DNA from: Myxococcota bacterium
Lineage (GTDB): Bacteria; Myxococcota_A; Polyangia; Polyangiales; Houyiibacteriaceae
NCBI GenBank assembly: GCA_028284955.1
Contig: JANQQS010000104.1
Coordinates: forward strand, 1 to 64,000
Reading direction: 5' to 3'
DNA length: 64,000 nt
A program made the translations under genes and the position numbers. The notes beneath the pieces were generated by a model that was given only the letters and a program-made list of their open reading frames with translations, was not told the DNA's origin and did not search any database. Below are positions 52,630 through 60,406 of the stretch, one piece after another; position 1 is the stretch's first letter; the number at the start of each line of letters is the position of its first letter.

Positions 52630-53556
52630 ATGAGTCAGAATATCGTCGCCATCTCCGGGTCGTCGGGTTTGCTCGGAAAATCGCTCACTTCAGCGCTCAC
52701 CGAAGACTCCTGGGTCGTTCGCCCGATGGTTCGCGAACGCCCCCGCTCCGAGGTAAGCGGCGCGGTATATTGGAACCCAGTTCGCCAAGAAATCGACCCC
52801 GAAGGCCTCAACGGAGTCAGCGCGGTCATCCATCTGGCAGGCGCCAACGTCGCCGCAGGGCGGTGGACCGACGAGCGCAAAGCCGAAATTCGAGACAGCC
52901 GAGTTCTCGGCACCCGATTGCTCGCGGGAACGATCGCTCAGCTCGAACAGCCTCCCTCGGTGTTCGTCGCCGCTTCAGCGATCGGAATCTACGGCGATCG
53001 CGGCGCCGAACCGGTCACCGAAGAGTCGGCTCCCGGGTCGGGCTTTTTGGCCGATGTGTGCCGAGCGTGGGAATCGGAGATGGAGCCGATCGCGCGGGCG
53101 GGTGTTCGGCTCGTCGTCTTGCGCATCGGCATCGTGCTCGCAAAAGACGGGGGAGCCCTCGCCAAAATGATCACGCCGTTCTCGATGGGCGCAGGCGGCC
53201 GCGTAGGCAGCGGGGAACAATATATGAGCTGGGTGAGCCTGGCCGATGTGGTTCGCATGATTCGCTTCGCGATCGACCAACCCGGCGTTGAAGGTATCTA
53301 CAACGCGGTGGCTCCCGAACCGGTCACCAATGAATCGTTTACGCGAACGCTAGGCACGGTGCTCAATCGTCCCGCCGTCGTTCCGCTCCCGGCTTTCGCG
53401 GCTCGTTTGATGCTCGGCCGCGAAATGGCGAACGCGCTCTTGCTCGGCGGGGCGCGGGTCATTCCGAAGCGCTTTGAAGAAGGCGGGTTTCAATGGCAGC
53501 ACCCCGCACTCGAGCCCGCTCTTCGCGCGGCGATCGATGAGCCAGCGCGCGCTTGA
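52630..53556 (+). CDS. TIGR01777-family NAD-dependent epimerase-like protein
   Basis: A 308-residue extended SDR-fold protein. The nucleotide motif is ISGSSGLLGKSL (about 8-19), then AVIHLAGANVAAGRW, VFVAASAIGIYGDRG with the catalytic Tyr, and the C-terminal MANALLLGGARVIPKRFEE-type DUF1731 segment followed by FQWQHPALEPAL. The family (YfcH/SDR39U1) is widespread, with a poorly known substrate; in bacteria it is linked to cell-division-related phenotypes. ATG 52630 gives the usual N-terminus. Confidence 0.9.
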   Translation: MSQNIVAISGSSGLLGKSLTSALTEDSWVVRPMVRERPRSEVSGAVYWNPVRQEIDPEGLNGVSAVIHLAGANVAAGRWTDERKAEIRDSRVLGTRLLAGTIAQLEQPPSVFVAASAIGIYGDRGAEPVTEESAPGSGFLADVCRAWESEMEPIARAGVRLVVLRIGIVLAKDGGALAKMITPFSMGAGGRVGSGEQYMSWVSLADVVRMIRFAIDQPGVEGIYNAVAPEPVTNESFTRTLGTVLNRPAVVPLPAFAARLMLGREMANALLLGGARVIPKRFEEGGFQWQHPALEPALRAAIDEPARA

Positions 53557-53654
53557 GACGCGTAGAATGACGAGCCCTCTGATTCAACCCTTTCGATCCG
53601 CTGAATCGTCCCCGCTGCGGTAGTTCGGCTGGGTCGACCCCAGTCGGTTTCATT

Positions 53655-54521
53655 CTATGCCGGCCGCCGCGCATCGCTCGGTCGCACGTAGTGTGGCTCC
53701 AAGTTCGCGTTGTCGCTTGCTACGTCGGCTCCGCTCGCTCCGTTCGCCCAACGCGCGCGCCCTTGGCGACCGAGTTCACCTGCGCTCGGAGCTTCGATCG
53801 GGGAGGCCCAAAGAAACGAGGTTGCATGGTCGCCCAGCCCGCAGGTGATTTCCTCACGATATAATTCGGCGCCGTCTCCACCGATGAACACAGGCTCATT
53901 CGGTGCGCCCGGCCCAGTCCCAAACGGCCCAGTCCCGAACGGCCCAGTCCCAAACGGCCCAGTCCCCACTAGCCAAGCGCCAAAATCACTTGGCTTCCCA
54001 TGCCAGGGTCCCGCGACGACATCCCCGACTCGTTCTCGCTCGGGCTCTCCCGATTTCGTCGAAACGGCATACGCCGCCGCATACACTTCGCCGCGGTAGG
54101 CTTTAGTCACCGAGACCACGGCGGGTCGCCAATCTTGAGGGCGCCGATCTTGAGGACGCCGATCTTGAAGACGCCGATCTTGAAGACGATGGTCCGGAGC
54201 CAGCGTGTCCAAAACCTGCGCTGCGACGACCGACAAACTGCTCACGCCGACGATAGGAATCTCTCGCGGCAAAGAAATTCCGTGGGCCGTAGCGAGCCCC
54301 ACCCGAAGTCCCGTGAACGACCCTGGGCCGAGCCCCACGGCAATCAATTCAACGTGCTCAAGCGTCGTCGCGGTCGAATCGAGCATCTGCTGCACGTTCG
54401 GCAACAGAGTCTCCGCATGCTGCCCCCGCACGTCTACGCATACCTCCCCGCAAATGGAATCGCGTTCGAGCACCGCTACCGCGCAGTAGTTAGACGACGT
54501 GTCGAAGGCCAGAGTTCTCAT
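53655..54521 (-). CDS. tsaB: tRNA threonylcarbamoyladenosine biosynthesis protein TsaB
   Basis: A 288-residue ASKHA-fold protein that supports TsaD in t6A modification of tRNA. Motifs: LAFDTSSNYCAVAVLE at the N-terminus, HAETLLPNVQQML, and GLGPGSFTGLRVGLAT. It carries two insertions made of tandem repeats: four QDRR-type units (about residues 113-132) and four GTGPF units (about 185-204), each matching a 15-bp DNA repeat. Both fall in surface loops of the C-terminal domain, so function may persist. Start ATG 54521. Confidence 0.85.
   Translation of the reverse strand: MRTLAFDTSSNYCAVAVLERDSICGEVCVDVRGQHAETLLPNVQQMLDSTATTLEHVELIAVGLGPGSFTGLRVGLATAHGISLPREIPIVGVSSLSVVAAQVLDTLAPDHRLQDRRLQDRRPQDRRPQDWRPAVVSVTKAYRGEVYAAAYAVSTKSGEPERERVGDVVAGPWHGKPSDFGAWLVGTGPFGTGPFGTGPFGTGPGAPNEPVFIGGDGAELYREEITCGLGDHATSFLWASPIEAPSAGELGRQGRARWANGASGADVASDNANLEPHYVRPSDARRPA
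53911..53970. repeat. Four 15-bp repeats inside tsaB
   Basis: GGCCCAGTCCCAAAC and close variants occur four times in tandem, encoding GTGPF units on the minus strand. In frame, so copy-number change would not break tsaB. Confidence 0.85.
54126..54185. repeat. Second set of four 15-bp repeats inside tsaB
   Basis: ACGCCGATCTTGAAG and variants occur four times in tandem, encoding QDRR(L/P) units. Unrelated in sequence to the set at 53911. Confidence 0.85.
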
Positions 54522-54727
54522 CTCACCATCCTGGACCGCCCCAATCCTTGACCGAAACGGGCCCCAACGCTAGCGTTGCCGGCCGGGCGGAGCTACTTCC
54601 CCTGGGACGCCATTCGGCCCGTACGCACTTGGTCGCTGTGGAGCAGTTGGTAATCGTTGCGCAGTTAGTAATTTCGAAGGGTTGTAGATAATCCGCGCGG
54701 TTTGTCCGAAGCGGAAACGATGCGCTC

Positions 54728-55309
54728 ATGCTCCAGCTCTTGCAACCGACCAGCGGCCAATGGGTATCCGCCGCGGTGAACCAGCTCGATCGGCTGCTCG
54801 CCGACCATGCCCACTGCGAGATGAAAGCAGCCCAAAGCGCGCTCAGCCTCGCCAGCCGGCACGGGGCCGAGGCACCAGAAATCGTGGGTCCACTGACCGA
54901 ACTGGCGACGGAAGAAATCGAACATTTTCGGCAGGTGCACGGCCACGCCGACCGCCGCGGCATTCGAATCGACCCGCCTGCCGCCGACGACTACGTGCGA
55001 GCCCTCATGCGTCTCGCGCGGAGAGACCAGCAAGCGCCGATCCTGCTCGACCGGCTGCTGGTCTCCGCGCTTATCGAAGCCCGCTCGTGTGAACGTTTCC
55101 AGTTGCTGTCAAAAAGACTGGCCGAGAACGAACTGGGACCGTTCTATCGAGATCTGATGGAAAGCGAGGCACGGCATTTTCGGCTCTTCTGCCGCCTCGC
55201 CGAATCACATTTTGGCGCCGCAAAAGCACGCGCCCGGCTCACACTTCTGGCACAATACGAAGCGGACGTCGCGGCCTCGCTACCTCTGGGGCCCACGGTG
55301 CATGGATGA
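54728..55309 (+). CDS. miaE: tRNA-(ms2io6A)-hydroxylase MiaE
   Basis: A 193-residue non-haem di-iron monooxygenase that hydroxylates the isopentenyl group of ms2i6A in tRNA. The di-iron ligands are visible: DHAHCEMKAA near residue 26, EEIEHFRQVHGH near 62, EARSCERF near 115 and ESEARHFRLF near 145 (pairs of ExxH helices). Length is normal. The stop overlaps the lepB start by 4 nt (ATGA). The neighbouring tsaB also acts on position 37 of tRNA but is transcribed divergently. Confidence 0.9.
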   Translation: MLQLLQPTSGQWVSAAVNQLDRLLADHAHCEMKAAQSALSLASRHGAEAPEIVGPLTELATEEIEHFRQVHGHADRRGIRIDPPAADDYVRALMRLARRDQQAPILLDRLLVSALIEARSCERFQLLSKRLAENELGPFYRDLMESEARHFRLFCRLAESHFGAAKARARLTLLAQYEADVAASLPLGPTVHG

Positions 55310-56073
55310 CGGCCGAGGCCAACTCAAAACCCCAGACCGCGAAACCTCAGACGGAGCTGAACGCAATCACGAACGCCGGAGAATCTGGGTGGCAACGTTT
55401 CGCATCCAACGCCACCACCATCGGCGGCGCGGTTCTGCTCGCCATTTTCATTCGCATCGTGCTGTTCGAAGCGTTTGAAATCGATGGCCCATCGATGGAG
55501 CCCACCTTGCTCCACGGCGACCGCGTCGTGGTCGCGAAGTTCATGTATGGGCTCTTCCTGCCTCAAATGGACGAAGCCGTAACGACCTGGGGCGCGCCCG
55601 ACGTAGGCGACGTGGTCATCGTCAAGAGCCCTGCCGACAACGTCGACATCGTCAAACGCGTGATCGGCGTGGGGGGGGACACGATCGAAATCCGCGATGG
55701 CGTCGTCCATCGAAACGGCGCACCCGTGCCCGTGGAAGAAATCGGCGATTGCCCTGAAGGAAACCAGAAAAACTACGACTCTACGTGCTCGACCTACGAG
55801 GAACGAATCGACGGCCGCGCGTATCGCATCAGCCGATCTCGGCACGAACCCCAATCGTCGCGCCCGCCCATCGAAATCCCCGCCGGCCACGTCTACGTGC
55901 TCGGAGACCACCGGGACCGCTCGAACGATAGCCGCAATCACCTCATCGCAGCCGTTCCAGTGTCGCGGATCAAGGGCAAAGCGCTCTTCGTCTACCTATC
56001 GCTAGAGGCCGGCGAATGGTTTCAGTGGTGGTCGAGGTCGCGGTGGGGTCGCTTCGGCATGAGTGTTCGCTAG
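55306..56073 (+). CDS. lepB: Signal peptidase I
   Basis: A 255-residue membrane serine-lysine protease that removes signal peptides. One transmembrane segment (GGAVLLAIFIRIVLFEAF, about residues 42-59), catalytic Ser in IDGPSMEPTLLHGD, box C GDVVIV, catalytic Lys in DIVKRVIGVGGD, and the GHVYVLGDHRDRSNDSR box E. A fitting enzyme for a genome rich in exported proteins. Translationally coupled to miaE. Confidence 0.95.
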   Translation: MTAEANSKPQTAKPQTELNAITNAGESGWQRFASNATTIGGAVLLAIFIRIVLFEAFEIDGPSMEPTLLHGDRVVVAKFMYGLFLPQMDEAVTTWGAPDVGDVVIVKSPADNVDIVKRVIGVGGDTIEIRDGVVHRNGAPVPVEEIGDCPEGNQKNYDSTCSTYEERIDGRAYRISRSRHEPQSSRPPIEIPAGHVYVLGDHRDRSNDSRNHLIAAVPVSRIKGKALFVYLSLEAGEWFQWWSRSRWGRFGMSVR

Positions 56074-56104
56074 CTCGCAAGGATTGGGCTGCCTACCCAC
56101 GATG

Positions 56105-56170
56105 GCTGGGCTGTCTTACACGTGGAGCTGGGCTGTCTTACTCGGGGGGCTGGGCTGTCTTAGTCGGGGG
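56105..56170. repeat. Three tandem 22-bp repeats after lepB
   Basis: Units GCTGGGCTGTCTTACACGTG-GA, GCTGGGCTGTCTTACTCGGG-GG and GCTGGGCTGTCTTAGTCGGG-GG are flanked by half-units on both sides. They fill most of the 141-bp gap between lepB and the radical SAM gene and are not coding. Confidence 0.85.
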
Positions 56171-56214
56171 GGCTGGACAGGGGGAACCTCGAGCCTCAAA
56201 CTTTGGTTCGCAGA

Positions 56215-57798
56215 ATGCCGCAATCAGCAGAGCAGGCGAAACGCAACCGGCTAGCCTCGGAGCGCGGCGCAATCAAAAAGGATGTTCCGGAGCAAGTCGC
56301 CTGGGTCTATCCGAGCCCGTACGCCGTAGGGATGTCGTCGCTCGGCTATCAAACGCTCTACCGCACCATCAACGCGCATACCCATCGGGCGGCCCATCGC
56401 GCGTTTCTCCCCGACCAGACGCCTCGTTGGGACGAGACGCGAAACCCCGCGCTCAGCACTTATGAGCTGGGCCGCCCGGTAGGCGACTATCCGGTCGTGG
56501 CATTTTCGGTCGCCTACGAACTAGAGCTCGCGGGCGTCGTTCACTGCCTTCGCCTCGCCGGCATCCCGATTCTCGCCGAGGACCGCGACGCCCGCGCCCC
56601 ATTTGTCTTGGCCGGAGGCCCGCTCACCTTTTCGAACCCACTGCCTCTCGCTCCCTTCGCAGACGCGATCCTGATGGGCGAAGCCGATGAAACGGTTCAC
56701 GACGCGTTGCGCATGATATTTTCGTCGTCGAACCGCCAAGACGCCGCAAACCAGCTCGCACGGGAAATTCCGAGCGCATTCGTCCCGTCCATTCACGGAA
56801 ACGTGATGCCGCCCATCGCGCGAGCCGAAGACGAAGGCCTTCCCGCGTATTCTCAAATCATCACGCCGCATACCGAACTCCGCGACATGTTTCTCGTCGA
56901 ACCCGAGCGCGGATGCCATCGTGGCTGCACCTATTGCGTGATGCGGCGCTCGACCAATGGCGGCATGCGGGTGGTCAGCGCGGATCGAGTACGGTCGCTC
57001 ATTCCCGAGCACGCCACGCGAGTGGGCCTGGTCGGAGCGGCGGTGACGGACCATCCAGAGATCGAAGACTTGGTCGAAAGTATCGTCGACCAGGGGCGCG
57101 AAGTCGGCATTTCATCGCTCCGCGCCGATCGACTGACCGATCGACTGGTCAGCGCGCTGAAAAAAGCTGGCCATCGAACGCTCACGACAGCAAGCGATGG
57201 AGCAAGCCAGCGCCTCCGCAACGCGATTCAGCGGCGGGCCCGAGAAGACGTATTGCTGAACGCGGCACAACTCGCGCGGGCGCATGGCATGAAGCGCCTC
57301 AAGCTCTATATGATGGTCGGTCTCCCGGACGAGCGCGACGAAGATATCGACGAGCTCATCACGTTCGCGCGAGAGCTCTCTCGAATCGTGCCGCTCGCGC
57401 TGGGCATCGCTCCGTTCTGCGCCAAGCGCAACACCCCACTCGATGGCGCCCCGTTCGCAGGGATCGAAACCGTCGAACATCGGCTCAGCCGGCTACGACG
57501 CGGCCTGCAAGGCAAGGTCGACCTGCGCGCGACGAGCGCGCGATGGGCATGGGTAGAATACGTGCTCGCCCAAGGCGGAATGGCGGAGGGTCGCGCCGTG
57601 CTCGAGGCGGTGCAGTCTGGAGGCGCCTTTCGCGATTGGAAGCGTGCCTTCGACCGCATGCCGAGCGACCGACCCCGGCGCGCGCTGGTTCGCCCCGGAA
57701 ACCGCATCGATCGCCGAGCGCTGCAGCTACGCGCGGATTCTTCGCCTTCCAAACGTCTTGGCGTTCGCTCGCTCCCAACGGTCCCGGCGAGGGAGTGA
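56215..57798 (+). CDS. B12-binding-type radical SAM protein
   Basis: A 527-residue protein. The N-terminal half has the cobalamin-domain-like fold (AWVYPSPYAVGMSSLGYQTL, VVAFSVAYELELAGVVHCLR, FVLAGGPLTFSNPLPL, ILMGEADE). The radical SAM core starts at FLVEPERGCHRGCTYCVMRR with the CxxxCxxC cluster, then GISSLRADRLTD and LKLYMMVGLPDERDEDI. It resembles the first part of the TIGR03960/YgiQ-like group; the substrate is unknown. The C-terminus is Arg-rich and variable. Start ATG 56215. Confidence 0.85.
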   Translation: MPQSAEQAKRNRLASERGAIKKDVPEQVAWVYPSPYAVGMSSLGYQTLYRTINAHTHRAAHRAFLPDQTPRWDETRNPALSTYELGRPVGDYPVVAFSVAYELELAGVVHCLRLAGIPILAEDRDARAPFVLAGGPLTFSNPLPLAPFADAILMGEADETVHDALRMIFSSSNRQDAANQLAREIPSAFVPSIHGNVMPPIARAEDEGLPAYSQIITPHTELRDMFLVEPERGCHRGCTYCVMRRSTNGGMRVVSADRVRSLIPEHATRVGLVGAAVTDHPEIEDLVESIVDQGREVGISSLRADRLTDRLVSALKKAGHRTLTTASDGASQRLRNAIQRRAREDVLLNAAQLARAHGMKRLKLYMMVGLPDERDEDIDELITFARELSRIVPLALGIAPFCAKRNTPLDGAPFAGIETVEHRLSRLRRGLQGKVDLRATSARWAWVEYVLAQGGMAEGRAVLEAVQSGGAFRDWKRAFDRMPSDRPRRALVRPGNRIDRRALQLRADSSPSKRLGVRSLPTVPARE

Positions 57799-57805
57799 TC
57801 GAACC

Positions 57806-58570
57806 ATGAGCTTCGAAATCATCATGGCTGTGCTCGTCGTCGCCATAGGAATGATCGGCGTCGAATCTTTCAAGCCCGGTCGCCGCTGGCCAAAGGTGCC
57901 GTCGTGGTGGATTCGCGCAGGAATGCTCAACGCCGTGCAAGTAGGCGCAGTCTTCCTCGCTGGCGTTGCCTGGGACGGCTGGCTTCTTGAACATCGGCCG
58001 TGGTCAGCCGATCGCCTAGGAACCGTCGGCGGCGCATTCGCGGGATACTTCGTGCTGACCTTCGTCTACTACTGGTGGCATCGGTGGCGTCATGAGGTGA
58101 CGTGGCTTTGGCGCATCTTTCATCAGGTTCACCACAGCCCGGCTCGCATCGAGATCATCACCAGCTTCTACAAACACCCCCTCGAGATTCTCGCCAACGG
58201 AGTGCTCTCGAGCGCGGTCGTCTATCTGGTTGTGGGGCTCGGACCAAGCGCGGCCGCGCTCGCGACACTGCTCACAGGTTTGGCGGAACTCGTCTATCAC
58301 TGGAACGTGCGCACGCCCCACTGGCTCGGCTATCTCATCCAGCGCCCGGAGAGCCACTGCGTGCACCACCAAGAAGGGCTCCACAACTACAACTTCGCCG
58401 ATCTGCCGCTCTGGGACATGCTGTTTGGCACATTTCACAACCCAAAAACGTGGAATGCCGCCTGCGGCTTTGGCAATCAGCGCGAACTCCGACTTGGCGC
58501 CATGCTCTTGGGAACGGACATCACCGCCTTGGGAACGGACACAGCGGAGCGCCCTCGTGACGACGCCTGA
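57806..58570 (+). CDS. Fatty acid hydroxylase / sterol desaturase family membrane enzyme
   Basis: A 254-residue paralogue of the gene at 18285, sharing the hydrophobic layout and the His clusters: WWHRWRHEV, HQVHHSPARIE, and HCVHHQEGLHNYNFADLP with LWDMLFGTFHNP. All eight family histidines appear present. It begins 7 nt after the radical SAM stop and overlaps the next gene by 14 nt, so it is part of an operon with 56215-60406. The tail (LLGTDITALGTDTAE) holds a short duplication. Confidence 0.85.
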   Translation: MSFEIIMAVLVVAIGMIGVESFKPGRRWPKVPSWWIRAGMLNAVQVGAVFLAGVAWDGWLLEHRPWSADRLGTVGGAFAGYFVLTFVYYWWHRWRHEVTWLWRIFHQVHHSPARIEIITSFYKHPLEILANGVLSSAVVYLVVGLGPSAAALATLLTGLAELVYHWNVRTPHWLGYLIQRPESHCVHHQEGLHNYNFADLPLWDMLFGTFHNPKTWNAACGFGNQRELRLGAMLLGTDITALGTDTAERPRDDA

Positions 58571-59138
58571 TTCGCCCGCCTCTTCCGAGCCCACTTCGCC
58601 GCAGCCTATTCCTCGGCGGGTTCGCGGGACTCGATTTCGTGTCGACGCTGCGCTGCTGCTCACGTTGGGTGTACTGCAGATGGTGGGCGATCTCGCCGGC
58701 CTCGCGCCCCTCAAAGCCATCGCCGCAGCCACCGCAGCGTCGCCTGCGCCGAAGGTCTTCTCCGCGGTGCGCGGCTACGAAACCTATTCCACCGCCTTTT
58801 CGCTCGATTGGCGGGATGGATCGGGTGGCGCACAGCGCGAACCGATCACGCGCGAACGCTATGCCAAGATCGAAGGCCCCTACAACCGCCGCAACGCCTA
58901 CGGAGCGATCGTCGCGTACGGCCCCGTGCTCTACCAAGGCAAACACTCGCGTCCTCTGTTTGAATCGGTCGCGCGACACGGCATCTGCGGCGAGGCCCCC
59001 TTGCTGCGAGAAATGGGTTTGCTCGGAAACATCGCACGCGACATGGCATCGCGCCGTCAACTCACGCTTCGCTATGTGCCCCGGGAAGGCGTCGTCATTC
59101 GCGGGCTTCCACTTCGCCTGGATGTGTCGTGCCCCTAG
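58557..59138 (+). CDS. Hypothetical membrane-anchored protein
   Basis: A 193-residue protein starting at GTG 58557 inside the end of the hydroxylase gene. One N-terminal hydrophobic helix (VDAALLLTLGVLQMVGDLAG, about residues 28-47) follows a Pro/Ser-rich cytoplasmic leader. The rest is a soluble periplasmic domain with GYETYSTAFSLDWRDG, NAYGAIVAYGPVLYQG and LTLRYVPREGVVIRG. Its arrangement before an HTTM/DCC gene matches operons where such small proteins accompany the vitamin-K-carboxylase-like membrane protein. No family name can be given. Confidence 0.7.
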   Translation: MTTPDSPASSEPTSPQPIPRRVRGTRFRVDAALLLTLGVLQMVGDLAGLAPLKAIAAATAASPAPKVFSAVRGYETYSTAFSLDWRDGSGGAQREPITRERYAKIEGPYNRRNAYGAIVAYGPVLYQGKHSRPLFESVARHGICGEAPLLREMGLLGNIARDMASRRQLTLRYVPREGVVIRGLPLRLDVSCP

Positions 59139-60406
59139 CCTCCGCGTCGCCTACCGAAGCAAGCTGGACCGGGGGCCAATACAGCGTCTTCCGCGTTCTC
59201 TTCGGTGCGTATTTGTTCGTGCACTTCGCGCAGCTATTGCCGTGGGGCGGCGAGCTGTTTTCAAGCCAGGGAATGCTCCCCGACGGTTCGCTTAGCCCCC
59301 TACTCTACCTTTTTCCCAACGTGCTGGCCGTAGCCGACAGCCCCGTCGCCGTGAACGTACTCATCACGCTCGCGGCCGCGTTGTCGATCCCGTTTGCGAT
59401 CGGCTACCGAGATCGGTTGTGCGCAGTCCTCCTCTGGTACATGTGGGCCTGCCTCTTCGGCCGCAATCCACTGATTGCAAACCCGAGCCTCCCCTATGTC
59501 GGCGTCTTGCTTCTCGCCCACGCATTGCTGCCCTCCGCGCCCTATGGTTCTTTTGCCGGCCGCGGACGCCCCGACCCGCGCGGAACATGGCGCATGCGCG
59601 GCGACATCTATGTCGTAGTGTGGGCGCTGATGGCGCTCGGATACACCTACAGCGGGGTTACGAAGCTCGTGAGCCCTTCCTGGATCGACGGCAGCGCGCT
59701 TCAGCGTGTGCTCGAAAACCCGCTCGCGAGACCCACCGCAATCCGCGACTTGCTGAGCAGCCTGCCAAGCGAACTGCTCCGCCTCGCGACCTGGGGCGCC
59801 CTCGGAGCAGAGCTACTCTTTGCCCCACTCTCGCTCGTTCGACAGATTCGCAAGTGGCTTTGGCTCATCATGCTGCTGATGCATCTCGGGCTCATCACGC
59901 TGATCGATTTTGCAGACCTGAGCCTCGGCATGGTGATGCTGCATCTGTTCACCTTGAATCCAAAGTGGATCGCTCGAGCCGACGCCATGCACACCGAAAC
60001 CATTTTCTACGACGGTCAATGCGGTCTTTGCCACCGCGCGGTACGTTTCGTGCTCGCGGAAGACCAACGAGGAGATACGTTTCGGTTTGCTCCGCTCGGG
60101 GGTGAAGCGTTCAACGAAACGCTACCCACGACCGAAGCGAACGCGCTGCCGGACAGCATCGTGGTGGTTCGCGCGGACGGCCGCGTGCTCGTTCGGTCTG
60201 AGGCGGTACTTCATATCATGCGACGGCTCGGAGGACTTTGGCGGGCGCTTGCGTTGCTCGCCGCCGTCGTCCCCCGAGCCCTTCGTGATCTCGCCTACGA
60301 TGGAATCGCGACCATTCGCCACCGGCTATTCTCTAAGCCTGCCGACGTGTGCCCAATGATTCCGAAAGAACTGCGCACGAGGTTCCGTACCTCCAAATCA
60401 ACCTAG
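59129..60406 (+). CDS. HTTM-like membrane protein fused to DCC thiol-disulfide domain (DUF393)
   Basis: A 425-residue protein. Residues 1-290 hold several membrane helices in the pattern of the HTTM/vitamin-K-dependent carboxylase-like family (YSVFRVLFGAYLFVHFAQLL, LALSIPFAIGY-type, YVVVWALMALGYTYSGVTKL). Residues about 290-400 are a DUF393 domain with the DGQCGLCHRAVRFVL motif (DxxCxxC), the SEAVLHIMRRLGG helix and a thioredoxin-like fold. GTG 59129 overlaps the previous stop. The fusion suggests redox coupling at the membrane; the reaction is unknown. Confidence 0.8.
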   Translation: MPLASASPTEASWTGGQYSVFRVLFGAYLFVHFAQLLPWGGELFSSQGMLPDGSLSPLLYLFPNVLAVADSPVAVNVLITLAAALSIPFAIGYRDRLCAVLLWYMWACLFGRNPLIANPSLPYVGVLLLAHALLPSAPYGSFAGRGRPDPRGTWRMRGDIYVVVWALMALGYTYSGVTKLVSPSWIDGSALQRVLENPLARPTAIRDLLSSLPSELLRLATWGALGAELLFAPLSLVRQIRKWLWLIMLLMHLGLITLIDFADLSLGMVMLHLFTLNPKWIARADAMHTETIFYDGQCGLCHRAVRFVLAEDQRGDTFRFAPLGGEAFNETLPTTEANALPDSIVVVRADGRVLVRSEAVLHIMRRLGGLWRALALLAAVVPRALRDLAYDGIATIRHRLFSKPADVCPMIPKELRTRFRTSKST

